DNA from: Anaerolineales bacterium UBA1136
Lineage (GTDB): Bacteria; Chloroflexota; Anaerolineae; Anaerolineales; UBA11657
Direction of reading: 5' to 3'
Assembly: GCA_002311455.1 (NCBI GenBank)
Contig: DCAJ01000016.1
Coordinates: 10,027 to 41,479, forward strand
DNA length: 31,453 bases
The translations under genes were made by a program, and so were the position numbers. The notes beneath the pieces are model-generated. The model did no database searches, was not told the origin of the DNA, and saw only the letters and a program-made list of their open reading frames with translations. The first letter of the stretch is position 1. Every line of letters starts with the position of its first letter. Positions 8,696 through 17,443 of the stretch are shown here, piece by piece.

Positions 8696-9961
8696 ATGAC
8701 TAATACTACGTTAATTACTGCCATTGATGTTGGTACAACCAAGGTGTGTGTTTTGGTAGCCGAGTTGTTGGACACGGATCATTATGAAATCCTTGGAGTT
8801 GGTGTTGCTTCTTCAAAAGGCATAAGAAAGGGTGTAGTGGTTAATATGAAAGAAGCCAAGATGAGTATTCGTGAAGCTGTTGAAGCTGCGGAGCGGTCGG
8901 CTGGATATGAAATCGACACTGCATTTGTAAGTATAGCTGGAGCGCATGTGGAGGCTGTAAACAGTCATGGCGTGGTCGGAATATCGGGTGACAGTATTAT
9001 CACTCAAGATGATATTGATCGTGCATTAGATGCTGCTAGGGCTATCGTCATACCTCATAACCGGGAAGTACTACATATAATCCCACGCAATTTCATAGTT
9101 GATGGTCAAGAAGGCATCCGGATGCCGCTAGGTATGCATGGATTTCGTCTTGAAGTCGAAGCTCACATAATTACAGCGGCTAGCACAACTGTAAAGAACT
9201 TATCACAGTGCATAGAGGATGCTGGAGTTATGGTAGAGCAATTTGTGCTAAATCCTCTAGCAGCTTCCGAAGCATCTCTTACTGATACCGAACGCGACTT
9301 AGGAGTTGTGTCCTGTGATATTGGTGGAGGAACCACAGACGTTGCAATTTTTATCGAAGGAAATGTTTGGCACACTGCAGTGATTCCTATTGGTGGAAAC
9401 AATATTACCTCCGATGTATCCCATGGGCTTCGTTTGCCTGCGGCAGTTGCGGAAAAGGCAAAGATTGCACATGGACATGCCTGTACTCAGGAGGTTGATA
9501 GTAGTGAAGTTTTCAGCGTACAGCCGTTTGGACATGAGCAACCTATAGAGGTTAGTAGGTCCAAACTGGCAAATGTTGTTGAAGCTCGTGCTGAGGAGAT
9601 TTTTGATTTATTGCTTAGAGAGGTCAGACGCTCTGGTTATGATAGCTTGCTTCCTGCTGGTGTCGTATTGACTGGAGGCACGTCGCGTTTGGCAGGCTTT
9701 AGGCAGTTGGCTACCGGGTCTTTAGGATTACCAGTCCGAGTATCTGAGCCCAGTGACTTGCGTGGTCTTGTGGATCAGGTGCAAGGCCCTGAGTTTGCTA
9801 CTAGTGTTGGACTGCTAAACTGGGCAGCTCGTGAATCGGGGAATTTTAACGGAGTTAGTATTAATAGTCATTCTGAGAATGGACGCTACAAATCAGGTTC
9901 TGGATCGAGTAAAAAAATTTGGGGAGTTATCAAAGATTGGGCCAAGCGCCTAACTCCCTAA
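8696..9961 (+). CDS. ftsA: Cell division protein FtsA
   Basis: The actin-like ATPase that tethers FtsZ filaments to the membrane. TAIDVGTTKVCVLVAE (residues ~8-23) is the phosphate-1 loop, DIGGGTTDVAIF the phosphate-2 loop and LTGGTSRLAGF the adenosine motif. The SHS2 (1C) region lies between, with GVVVNMKEA. The C-terminus KKIWGVIKDWAKRLTP is an amphipathic membrane-targeting helix. Length 421 residues is typical. ATG 8696 has an AAAGGT site ending at 8690; the nearby ATG at 8691 is out of frame. It is separated from ftsQ by 44 bases and from ftsZ by about 140. Confidence 0.95.
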   Translation: MTNTTLITAIDVGTTKVCVLVAELLDTDHYEILGVGVASSKGIRKGVVVNMKEAKMSIREAVEAAERSAGYEIDTAFVSIAGAHVEAVNSHGVVGISGDSIITQDDIDRALDAARAIVIPHNREVLHIIPRNFIVDGQEGIRMPLGMHGFRLEVEAHIITAASTTVKNLSQCIEDAGVMVEQFVLNPLAASEASLTDTERDLGVVSCDIGGGTTDVAIFIEGNVWHTAVIPIGGNNITSDVSHGLRLPAAVAEKAKIAHGHACTQEVDSSEVFSVQPFGHEQPIEVSRSKLANVVEARAEEIFDLLLREVRRSGYDSLLPAGVVLTGGTSRLAGFRQLATGSLGLPVRVSEPSDLRGLVDQVQGPEFATSVGLLNWAARESGNFNGVSINSHSENGRYKSGSGSSKKIWGVIKDWAKRLTP

Positions 9962-10101
9962 TATTGTAAAATCTTTTGTTGGAGTAACTGGAAAATGATG
10001 TGACTTGTTGTAGAAACGAACGAGGCATGGCAAAACAATTAAGAGGCATAGTGCCATAATATATATCTAATATAAATAAAGGTACAAAAGGTGTAATTCC
10101 A

Positions 10102-11436
10102 ATGGAAATGGAACAAGGTATAATGTCAAATGTAGACAAAGGATCAATAGGGAAAGCTGCGTATTTTGTAGCTCCATCAACTCAGACCGAACATCAACAA
10201 CAAACCCTGAAACGGGAATCTGGGACATTGAGATCGGATACTCGGCAGGATAGGAGGCCTATTCGTATGAAACCATCACCTCAGACAGAGACATTTGCAA
10301 GAATCAAAGTGGTTGGCGTGGGCGGAGGTGGGACCAATGCTGTAAATCGTATGATTTCAGATGGATTGCAGGGCGTTGAATTTATTGCAATCAATACAGA
10401 TGCACAAGCTTTGCTTCAATCTGATGCAACATGTCGAGTGCGCATCGGACCTAACTTTACTCGGGGATTAGGAGCCGGAGGGAATCCTGAAACTGGCGCT
10501 AAAGCCGCAGAAGAATCTGCCGACGAATTATACGACGTGCTTAAAGACGCTGATATGATCTTTATTACTGCTGGAATGGGTGGAGGTACTGGTACTGGAG
10601 CAGCGCCCATCATAGCTCAGATTGCAAAGGACATGAGAACACTTACTATTGGTGTGGTCACTCGTCCCTTTACATTTGAGGGAGCTCGCAGAGCGCAACT
10701 TGCTGAGGATGGGATACAACAGCTAAGAACTAAGGCCGATACCTTGATTGTGATTCCTAATGATAAACTGCTGCAATTAGTTGATCAGGATGCCTCTTTA
10801 GAGGATTCTTTGAGGGAAGCAGATGATGTGTTGCATCAGGGAGTTCAGGGTATTTCTGAATTGATCACCATACCTGGCCTTATTAATTTGGATTTCGCCG
10901 ATGTTAGAACAATTATGGCTGAAGGTGGAGCTGCATTGATGGCAGTTGGCAGTGGATCTGGAGAAGATAGAGCTAGATTTGCCGCTGAGGATGCTATAAA
11001 CAGTGAGCTCCTAGATATTAGTATTGACGGAGCTCGTGGTATCTTATTTAATGTTACTGGAGGTCCAGACCTTAGCTTGTTTGAAGTCAATCAGGCAGCC
11101 GCAATTATTAAGGAGACTGCGCATCCAGATGTGAATTTGATTTTTGGTGCAGTGGTTGATCCTACTATGGGTGATGAAATAAGGATCACTGTTATAGCAA
11201 CTGGATTTGACCGTGAGGGCAGCATGCGAGTAAAAGCGATTGATTATTATGAAAAGATGTCGGCTATTCAAACTGACAACACGGAATCGGGTGCCAAAGC
11301 AGAAAAAGTAGAAGTAGAAGCTGAGGTAGGGGAAGCTCTGCAGATGGATCAGAATACATACGAAGCCGACTTAATTGATAAAGCGTTTGATCCTAGTTCT
11401 TTGGACGTGCCGGCATTCTTACGACGTCGTTCTTGA
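10102..11436 (+). CDS. ftsZ: Cell division GTPase FtsZ (with possible N-terminal extension)
   Basis: The tubulin-like GTPase that forms the Z ring. The GTP-binding core begins ARIKVVGVGGGGTNAVN and contains GGGTGTG (residues 160-166 of the long form), and the conserved C-terminal tail is SSLDVPAFLRRRS, the peptide that binds FtsA. The long form is 444 residues and has a Gln/Arg/Thr-rich extension of about 55 residues. A second in-frame start, ATG 10267 (residue 56), has a perfect AGGAGG nine bases upstream and would give a standard 389-residue protein. I keep the long form because the extension is open and looks coding, but the short form may be the main or only product. No convincing terminator follows; a 5-bp hairpin at 11438-11452 lacks a T run. 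Confidence 0.93.
   Translation: MEMEQGIMSNVDKGSIGKAAYFVAPSTQTEHQQQTLKRESGTLRSDTRQDRRPIRMKPSPQTETFARIKVVGVGGGGTNAVNRMISDGLQGVEFIAINTDAQALLQSDATCRVRIGPNFTRGLGAGGNPETGAKAAEESADELYDVLKDADMIFITAGMGGGTGTGAAPIIAQIAKDMRTLTIGVVTRPFTFEGARRAQLAEDGIQQLRTKADTLIVIPNDKLLQLVDQDASLEDSLREADDVLHQGVQGISELITIPGLINLDFADVRTIMAEGGAALMAVGSGSGEDRARFAAEDAINSELLDISIDGARGILFNVTGGPDLSLFEVNQAAAIIKETAHPDVNLIFGAVVDPTMGDEIRITVIATGFDREGSMRVKAIDYYEKMSAIQTDNTESGAKAEKVEVEAEVGEALQMDQNTYEADLIDKAFDPSSLDVPAFLRRRS
10252..10269 (+). promoter_or_regulatory. Strong ribosome binding site and internal ATG of ftsZ
   Basis: AGGAGG at 10252-10257 lies nine bases before an in-frame ATG at 10267. It is the best ribosome site near the gene and would start FtsZ with MKPSPQTETFARIKV, a normal length of N-terminus. 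It competes with ATG 10102, which has only AAAAGGTG upstream. Confidence 0.6.
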
Positions 11437-11747
11437 CAATGCATAAAGCATTAATGGACAAAATAGTTAATAGGCTTAATTTTAGTAAGCGGTAGTGAGC
11501 TGAATTGCGTATAGGGAATATGGCCATTAGCTTGCAGAATATGTAGACTTACAAAAAATACATACCCTAGAAAATTTAAGGTTAAAACTTGCGGGGATAT
11601 GCTTTGAAAAAACCAAGGTACGTGATAGACTGCCATTGTTCAACCCAACATATCGGCTATAAGGTTTTTATTGATGCATATATGGGGTATTTTGGTAATC
11701 AGTTTGGTTCTTTTGCGTGTGTATCTGTAGGGTAAATTAGGAATAAA
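11437..11747. other. 311-base gap between ftsZ and nrdR
   Basis: No gene is supported here. It holds two small hairpins without T runs (AATGC/GCATT at 11438-11452 and GCTTA/TAAGC at 11474-11490). A weak promoter candidate for nrdR has TTGTTC at 11636-11641 and TATAAG at 11658-11663 with a 16-base spacer. I looked for paired NrdR boxes and a cobalamin riboswitch and saw neither. Confidence 0.5.
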
Positions 11748-12194
11748 ATGTACTGTCCATTTTGCAAATCTGACAGGTCTAGAGTAATTGATACTGATCA
11801 TGATTCTAGGGGAGGAGTAAGGCGTAGGAGAAAGTGTAGCGATTGTGGAGATCGATATACTACTTATGAACGCGCCGTAAAATCTTTACCTTTCCTGATA
11901 AAACAAGATGGACGGCGAGAGAATTTTGATAGGGAAAAACTAGAGCGCGGTATACGTGTGGCCTGTGCCAAAAGGCCAGTTGCTAGTGCCGACATAGCTA
12001 GGCTAGTTGGAGAAGTCGAAAGTAAGTTATTAATTATGGGTAAGACGGAAACTTCAAGTCGTGTTGTAGGTGACATAGTTATAGAGGGCCTGAAATTGTT
12101 GGATCAGATCGCTTACATTCGTTATGCGATAGTTTATCTTGGTCTTAGTGATTTACAATCTGTACGCGAAGAAATTGACAGGTTATTAGTATAG
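11748..12194 (+). CDS. nrdR: Transcriptional repressor NrdR
   Basis: A 148-residue nucleotide-sensing repressor of ribonucleotide reductase genes. The N-terminal zinc ribbon has C3, C6, C30 and C33 (MYCPFCKS and KCSDCGDRYTTYE), and the basic stretch RGGVRRRRK lies between them. The ATP-cone domain follows (residues ~46-138), starting LPFLIKQDGRRENFDREKL and including ETSSRVVGDIV. Length and order match the family exactly. AGGA about 7 bases before ATG 11748 is a plausible ribosome site. It lies 21 bases before nrdJ, so the repressor and its likely target are in one transcript. Confidence 0.96.
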   Translation: MYCPFCKSDRSRVIDTDHDSRGGVRRRRKCSDCGDRYTTYERAVKSLPFLIKQDGRRENFDREKLERGIRVACAKRPVASADIARLVGEVESKLLIMGKTETSSRVVGDIVIEGLKLLDQIAYIRYAIVYLGLSDLQSVREEIDRLLV

Positions 12195-12215
12195 TTAGAT
12201 CAGAGGAGAGTAGCA

Positions 12216-14741
12216 ATGATTGAAACTGAAAAGAGGTCCTCAGAGGCAAAATATCGAGTAGGTGACGGTAGTAACGGTGTTGAAACGGATAACAACTATC
12301 ATCTGCGGCCAGTAAATTCACTTACAGAAAATGCTCAGATTGTACTGGAAAAACGGTATTTGCGTCGTGGTGAAGATGGGAACCCTATAGAGACAATTGA
12401 GGAAATGTTTTGGAGAGTTGCATACAATGTAGCTCTTGCAGAGCGAGAATTTGATTCTGACTCCGATCCAGTGGCTGAAGATTTCTATCGACTTCTGACA
12501 GAATTGCGATTTCTGCCAAATTCACCAACTTTTACGGGCGCGGGCACTCCACTTGGTCAATTGGCAGCCTGTTTCGTACTTCCAATATCAGATGATATGG
12601 GTGGTGATTCGGCTGGTATTTTCCAGACACTACGTGACGCTGCTTTAATTCAGCAAACTGGTGGAGGCAATGGGTTCTCTTTTTCTAGTTTGCGTCCTAG
12701 AGGATCTATAGTTAAATCATCAGCAGGTGAAGCAACAGGCCCGGTTGGTTTCTTGCGTGTGTATGATAGGGCATTCGGTGAGATAGCCCAGGGTGGTACT
12801 CGTCGTGGAGCAAATATGGCTGTTTTGAGAGTGGATCACCCTGATATTTATGATTTCATTACTTGCAAGACTGATGAAAATCAAATTACCAACTTTAATA
12901 TATCAGTTGGTGTAACTGATAATTTTATGACTGCTGTGGCTAATGATATGTCATTCGATCTTATTCATCCTCAAACAGGAGAAGCTACCAAGACTGTACA
13001 AGCTCGAGAGTTGTTTGATACTATTGTCAAATATGCTCACCACAATGGAGAGCCAGGCGTATTGTTTTTGGATGCTGCTAATCGACAGAATCCATTGCCT
13101 CATTTATATCAGCTTGAATCTACTAATCCTTGCGGTGAGCAATTCCTGGGCCCTTATGAAAATTGTTGTCTCGGATCCATTAATCTTGCTCAACATTGTG
13201 GTCCAGAAGGAACCGTAGATTGGATTGGTTTGGCAGGCACAATTTCAACTTCAACACGTTTTCTTGATAACGTGGTTACAGCCAATTCCTATATTTCTAA
13301 CGTACCACAATTGCGAGAGGCAGCCCTGCAAGCTCGGCGCATAGGTTTGGGAATTATGGGACTCGGAGACTTGATGTACCATATGAACATTCGCTACGGT
13401 TCTGATGAATCTGAGGAATTTGCTAGTCAAGTAATGGAGTTTGTACGTTACCATTGTATGCTAACTAGCATCAACCTATCAGAGCAGAGAGGACCGTTTT
13501 TGGCAATTAGAGGAAGTATCTATGATCCCGATGAAATGAACTGGACACCTCCCAAGCCTATAAATCAATATAGTAGGGACTTTGACCGTCCTTCATTAGA
13601 TTGGGATGCAATTGTGAATGGAATACGTGATCATGGTATTCGGAATGCTGCCCAAACTACAATAGCACCAACCGGTACAATTGCTACAGTAGCTGGATGT
13701 GAAGCTTATGGTTGTGAGCCAGTATTTGCACTTGCTTATATGAGACATGTGAATGACAAAGATCAAGACCTTAAGCTTGAATATGCTAGCCCCATGTTTA
13801 AAGAAGCTCTAGTTTCAGCTGGGATGGATGAGTATGAAAGAAGTGAAATCATCACTGAAGTAACAAGGACTGGATCATGTCAGGATGTTGATCAGATACC
13901 TCAACATATCCGTGACACATTCGTGGTATCACAAGATATCACAGCTGAACAACATGTACGTATGCAGGCTGGCCTTCAGGCGTTTGTGGACAATAGTCTA
14001 TCTAAGACCTGTAATTTCCCCGAGGATGCTACTCAGGAGGATGTAGCGGAAGCATATACCCTAGGATGGAAACTGGGTTGCAAGGGCCTTACCGTATATG
14101 TCACTGGAAGTAGGCAAAAGGTTGTATTAGAGACAAACGATACTGCGGAAACTGCTACAGGCGAATTGGATCTATCTGAATATGAGACCAGTAAGTCGCA
14201 TGTCAAATCACAATCTGAACAACTATTATTCCCTGAATCGAAAAAATCACGGCCTACTAGACTCCATGGAGTTACATATCAGGTAGATACTCCTATGGGG
14301 AAATCCTATATAACTATCAATGAAAATGATTTCAATGAACCTTTCGAGGCATTTATTAGTACTGCTAAAGCAGGTAGTGAAACTTCTGCGATTTCCGAGG
14401 CTATAGGTCGCCTCATATCCTATGTATTGCGTATTTCTTCACCAATAGTTCCAAAGGATCGTTTGGAGGAATTAGTCAGGCAATTAGAAGGAATAGGCGG
14501 AGGAAGATCACTTGGATTTGGACCTAACAGAGTAAGGTCCTTACCAGATGGAGTGGCGCGTGCTCTGCGTGGGTACTTAGACGACAAAATTGATGGCGAT
14601 ATTAACGACTATTCTACTAACGAAGATGAAGGACAACTTACTTTTCAATTTGGCGCACTTTGTCCAGAATGTGGAGAGGCAGCTGTAGTAAATGAAGAGG
14701 GATGTCGCAAATGTTACGCATGTAGCTATAGTGAATGCTAA
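12216..14741 (+). CDS. nrdJ: Adenosylcobalamin-dependent class II ribonucleotide reductase NrdJ
   Basis: Reduces ribonucleotides to deoxyribonucleotides with a B12-derived radical and needs no oxygen. Seen in 841 residues: NSPTFTGAG (residues ~102-110), LAACFVLP with C119 as the first redox cysteine, TGGGNGFSFSSLRPRG, RVDHPDIYDFITCK, NPCGE at 304-308 with the thiyl-radical cysteine C306, NCCLGSINLA, and APTGTIATVAG. The C-terminal tail is cysteine-rich (CPECG...CRKCYACSYSEC), as in the long NrdJ type, where it re-reduces the active site. There is no N-terminal ATP cone and no intein. GAGGAG sits 8-13 bases before ATG 12216. Linkage to nrdR suggests NrdR control. The cell must make or import cobalamin; no such gene is in the window. 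Confidence 0.96.
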   Translation: MIETEKRSSEAKYRVGDGSNGVETDNNYHLRPVNSLTENAQIVLEKRYLRRGEDGNPIETIEEMFWRVAYNVALAEREFDSDSDPVAEDFYRLLTELRFLPNSPTFTGAGTPLGQLAACFVLPISDDMGGDSAGIFQTLRDAALIQQTGGGNGFSFSSLRPRGSIVKSSAGEATGPVGFLRVYDRAFGEIAQGGTRRGANMAVLRVDHPDIYDFITCKTDENQITNFNISVGVTDNFMTAVANDMSFDLIHPQTGEATKTVQARELFDTIVKYAHHNGEPGVLFLDAANRQNPLPHLYQLESTNPCGEQFLGPYENCCLGSINLAQHCGPEGTVDWIGLAGTISTSTRFLDNVVTANSYISNVPQLREAALQARRIGLGIMGLGDLMYHMNIRYGSDESEEFASQVMEFVRYHCMLTSINLSEQRGPFLAIRGSIYDPDEMNWTPPKPINQYSRDFDRPSLDWDAIVNGIRDHGIRNAAQTTIAPTGTIATVAGCEAYGCEPVFALAYMRHVNDKDQDLKLEYASPMFKEALVSAGMDEYERSEIITEVTRTGSCQDVDQIPQHIRDTFVVSQDITAEQHVRMQAGLQAFVDNSLSKTCNFPEDATQEDVAEAYTLGWKLGCKGLTVYVTGSRQKVVLETNDTAETATGELDLSEYETSKSHVKSQSEQLLFPESKKSRPTRLHGVTYQVDTPMGKSYITINENDFNEPFEAFISTAKAGSETSAISEAIGRLISYVLRISSPIVPKDRLEELVRQLEGIGGGRSLGFGPNRVRSLPDGVARALRGYLDDKIDGDINDYSTNEDEGQLTFQFGALCPECGEAAVVNEEGCRKCYACSYSEC

Positions 14742-14779
14742 CTAGTTGTTTGTAATATTGAATTGACAACAAATTTATT

Positions 14780-14813
14780 ACGGGATGTGTTTGTAGTATA
14801 GGATACATCCCGT
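14780..14813. terminator. Hairpin between convergent nrdJ and YceI-type gene
   Basis: ACGGGATGT (14780-14788) pairs perfectly with ACATCCCGT (14805-14813), and wobble pairs can extend the stem. It lies between two convergent stops. On the - strand it is followed by an A/T-rich TAATAAATTTG, on the + strand only by TTGAG, so it would terminate the - strand gene better. A bidirectional role is possible. Confidence 0.65.
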
Positions 14814-14818
14814 TTGAG

Positions 14819-15673
14819 TTAATTTGAACTCTTAGCGAGTGCCACGAATTCAAATGTGATATCTACTTCATTTTCCGCCTTGAGAATTCCTGAGATGTCA
14901 GGTGGATCAAATCCGAAATCAGTCATCTGTAGTCTGGTAGAAGCATGTCCAACTATTTGATCATAATTTATGGTTAATGTAACTAAGAACGAAGCTGGCT
15001 TGGTGGTGTTACGTACTGATAAATTGCCATCTATTTCAAAATCTACCATATCGCCTGGTATATATTTCTCAGGTAAACCTCTCAGTTCAGTTGGAGTGAA
15101 GACTGCTATAGGGAATATATTGCTTTCTAACCAGCGGTCACGTATAGCGTTATCCCGCCGTGATTTGTCGCTTTTAAAAGACTTGATGCCAACTGTTATT
15201 TCTCCTACTGAACTTAAATTGGGTTTACTAAAATCCACCAGTATTTCCCCTGAAACAATGTTTGTTACTCCTTCTGCATAATTGTAGCGATTGTTTTGAT
15301 TGAGGAATATTTCACCTACGCCATAGCTGACATTTGACTCTGATTGATCAATCACATACAAAATTGACTTTGTTGGTACTGAGGTCTCTGCTGTTATCTG
15401 AGTTGGAATAGCTTCAGTTGGTAAGTCTGTATTGTCTTTCTGGTTCTTTTCCAGGCTGCTCTTAGTAGGATATACAGAAGCTTCCGAGAACTTTTCAACA
15501 GTAATGTTTTCCGAGATCTCAAGTGTTGCGATCTCAACAATACCTATTGCTTCTTCACTCTGGTCAGCAGGATAGTTTTCTGGATTAGTATCCTTAGCAC
15601 ATGCTGCAGACAGTAATATTATAGTACAAACAAACCATCTTATACGAAATCTGAACAATTTGGACCTCCACAT
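14819..15673 (-). CDS. YceI-domain lipoprotein
   Basis: An exported protein of 284 residues. A basic N-terminus and hydrophobic core (residues ~12-24) end in LSAAC (C25), a somewhat loose lipobox, so it is probably a lipoprotein. Residues ~30-100 are a Ser/Thr/Glu-rich spacer. The YceI domain fills ~105-284: YVIDQSESNVSYGV, FSKPNLSSVGEITVGIKSFKSD, RRDNAIRDRWLESNIFPIAVF (the usual R-N-x-L-xx-FDV region) and MTDFGFDPPDISGILKAENEVDITFEF. YceI proteins are beta-barrels that bind polyisoprenoid-like ligands; the ligand here is unknown. Its own promoter appears to lie in the divergent gap upstream, with an AGGAA ribosome site 12 bases before the ATG. Confidence 0.85.
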   Translation of the reverse strand: MWRSKLFRFRIRWFVCTIILLSAACAKDTNPENYPADQSEEAIGIVEIATLEISENITVEKFSEASVYPTKSSLEKNQKDNTDLPTEAIPTQITAETSVPTKSILYVIDQSESNVSYGVGEIFLNQNNRYNYAEGVTNIVSGEILVDFSKPNLSSVGEITVGIKSFKSDKSRRDNAIRDRWLESNIFPIAVFTPTELRGLPEKYIPGDMVDFEIDGNLSVRNTTKPASFLVTLTINYDQIVGHASTRLQMTDFGFDPPDISGILKAENEVDITFEFVALAKSSN

Positions 15674-15705
15674 ATTTTGATCAATTTCCTGAATTAATTA
15701 AGTGA

Positions 15706-15711
15706 ATTATA
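15706..15711 (-). promoter_or_regulatory. -10 hexamer for the YceI-type gene
   Basis: TATAAT on the - strand at 15711-15706, preceded by TG, 32 bases upstream of ATG 15673. No good -35 was seen at 16-18 bases. Confidence 0.45.
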
Positions 15712-15772
15712 CACATAATATAACTATTATAAATATAGTGCGATTTTTGATAAGGTACTCAGACTGACCTGA

Positions 15773-15781
15773 TGATATAAT
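15773..15781 (+). promoter_or_regulatory. Extended -10 promoter for the membrane module
   Basis: TGATATAAT is a perfect extended -10 (TG-n-TATAAT, hexamer 15776-15781). Transcription would start near 15788, only about five bases before ATG 15793, and no ribosome site is visible, so the transcript is nearly leaderless. No -35 of the right spacing was found; TTGATA at 15747 is 23 bases away, too far. Confidence 0.55.
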
Positions 15782-15792
15782 CTCGGCCTCTC

Positions 15793-17442
15793 ATGGACCC
15801 TTTCACCCCAGCATTATTCTTGACTATTGGGGCGGTGGCTGTTGTAATTGGCAGCAATAGACCTTTTGGAATTTACGGTATCACTGCTTTAGTATCAATT
15901 GTTGCCGCAATAGCTGTAACTTTGCTACTAGGATTCAGGCTGCCAGCTACTGTAGTATTGTCTCCGTGGCAAATAGAAAATGTGTTCCTAAACTCTTTAA
16001 GTCTAACCGTAGATAAGGTATCATGGTTTCTTGCACTGCTGTTAGTGATGACAACAATGTCTTTGTTCTTAACTGGTCTTTCGGAGCGCCTAGAGATGTC
16101 TTCACAGGAGCGTGCTGTTTGTTTGGTGGTGGTAGCCTTGGCTTTGTTGACACTATTTTCTGACAATTTGATAACACTTGTATTGGCTTTGACTATCTCG
16201 GATATCTTTAATAGTTTGTTTGTATTTGTTTCGAATCGTAAAAGTAACCTACCCCAAGACTTTGCCAGAAATTTGCAGATTCCAGACATAGTACGTTTGT
16301 GTACCAACTTATTCTCGATAGGACTGCTGCTTCTAGTAGCATTGGATGATTATACGCTTGTACATACGAATAGTAAAACATTGTCAATTGGACATGTATC
16401 TATACTAATCGTTGTTGCCATGATTCGTCTAAACATATATCCAGTTAATGTTAGATTAGTAATAAATGATGCTGTTTCTACGGTGGTAATTACAGTTATA
16501 AGTTTGGTCAATATAGTTGTAGCTGTTGACATACTTACATCATTCGAACTGCAAAATTATGCCATCACTTTCCGTGGTTGGTTAACTATCGCTGCTATTT
16601 TGTCAGGATTGGTTGGTGGATTTAGATGGTGTATAGCAACCAATCACAGCGAACGCCTATACTCATTACTTTTAGCACAAAGTGGACTTGCTATTTTGAC
16701 TTTTGTTTGGGGTGGCAACTGGGCTGTAGTTGGTGTACTTTCGCATGTGATGGCTATAGCCGTGTCTGCTGTTGTGATTTATATGGGTGAGGGTCTTATT
16801 GGATCAGATAGTAACAGCTTTATCAAACCACTACTAACAGGTTTAGTGTTTGGATGTCAGCCTCTTACTGCAGGGTTCTTGGGTATATTTGTCTTGTACT
16901 CTGGACTAATGTCAAACTTGACCTGGGCAATATTTGTTATGCCATCTATGATTGTCATCAATGGTCTAACTATACTAGGTGGATTTCGTCTTTTACGGTT
17001 ATCTATTGTTGATATTGACACACAACCACCTCTTGTAAATGTTGCAAAGAGTTTAGGAGTGTGTGTTCCTTTGTTGGCTAGCGTAGCAGTTGGATTAGCA
17101 CCTGATAAATTTGCTTCTTTGATAGGTTTACCAAATTTGCCTGGCTGGAGTGGATTGTTTACCACTAGTGGACTCACTTCACTGGGAACTTCAGTGATTT
17201 CAGCGAGTCTCGCAATATTTTTGTGGTATTACAGATCCAAAGTCTTATTTGTTGTAAAAGATTTATCCGGATCCAGTCTTGTGTATGTTGCTGACTCGCA
17301 GTGGATACATTTAACTATCTGGAGGATTTATCGTAGTTTAAGTAAAAGCATTCATATGCTTGCAGACATACTTGAGGGTCAAGGTGGAGTACTATGGGCG
17401 TTAGTAATAGTATTTGCCATGCTGGTAGTTGCTGGTGGGTGA
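15793..17442 (+). CDS. Antiporter-like membrane subunit (NuoL/M/N, HyfF-like), divergent
   Basis: A 549-residue protein made almost entirely of hydrophobic segments (about 14). Its layout fits the proton-antiporter-like subunits of complex I, Mrp antiporters and group 4 hydrogenases, but identity is weak. The segment corresponding to membrane helix 5 (residues ~124-145) has no glutamate, only D137. The segment corresponding to helix 7 reads IRLNIYPVNVRLVIND, with R212 where a lysine normally sits five residues before the proline. The region near 300-420 contains PLTAGFLGIF, as in the family's GFxxKF area. It begins a three-gene unit and ends one base before the ATG of the next gene. The ion-pumping role is uncertain. 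Antiporter-fold membership is moderately sure. Confidence 0.7.
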   Translation: MDPFTPALFLTIGAVAVVIGSNRPFGIYGITALVSIVAAIAVTLLLGFRLPATVVLSPWQIENVFLNSLSLTVDKVSWFLALLLVMTTMSLFLTGLSERLEMSSQERAVCLVVVALALLTLFSDNLITLVLALTISDIFNSLFVFVSNRKSNLPQDFARNLQIPDIVRLCTNLFSIGLLLLVALDDYTLVHTNSKTLSIGHVSILIVVAMIRLNIYPVNVRLVINDAVSTVVITVISLVNIVVAVDILTSFELQNYAITFRGWLTIAAILSGLVGGFRWCIATNHSERLYSLLLAQSGLAILTFVWGGNWAVVGVLSHVMAIAVSAVVIYMGEGLIGSDSNSFIKPLLTGLVFGCQPLTAGFLGIFVLYSGLMSNLTWAIFVMPSMIVINGLTILGGFRLLRLSIVDIDTQPPLVNVAKSLGVCVPLLASVAVGLAPDKFASLIGLPNLPGWSGLFTTSGLTSLGTSVISASLAIFLWYYRSKVLFVVKDLSGSSLVYVADSQWIHLTIWRIYRSLSKSIHMLADILEGQGGVLWALVIVFAMLVVAGG

Positions 17443-17443
17443 T

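Noticed and set aside
11451..11636. 61-codon - strand frame in the ftsZ-nrdR gap
   Set aside because: Short, no ribosome site, no family resemblance; an AT-rich gap can hold this by chance.
11660..11700. NrdR box candidate around GCATATATGGGG
   Set aside because: Only about 9 of 16 bases fit the box and there is no second copy at the usual spacing.
15747..15752. TTGATA as -35 for the membrane module
   Set aside because: It is 23 bases from the -10, too far for a sigma-70-type promoter; the extended -10 stands without it.
15873..16307. 144-codon - strand frame opposite the first antiporter-like gene
   Set aside because: Antisense shadow of a hydrophobic gene; low-complexity content and no start signals.
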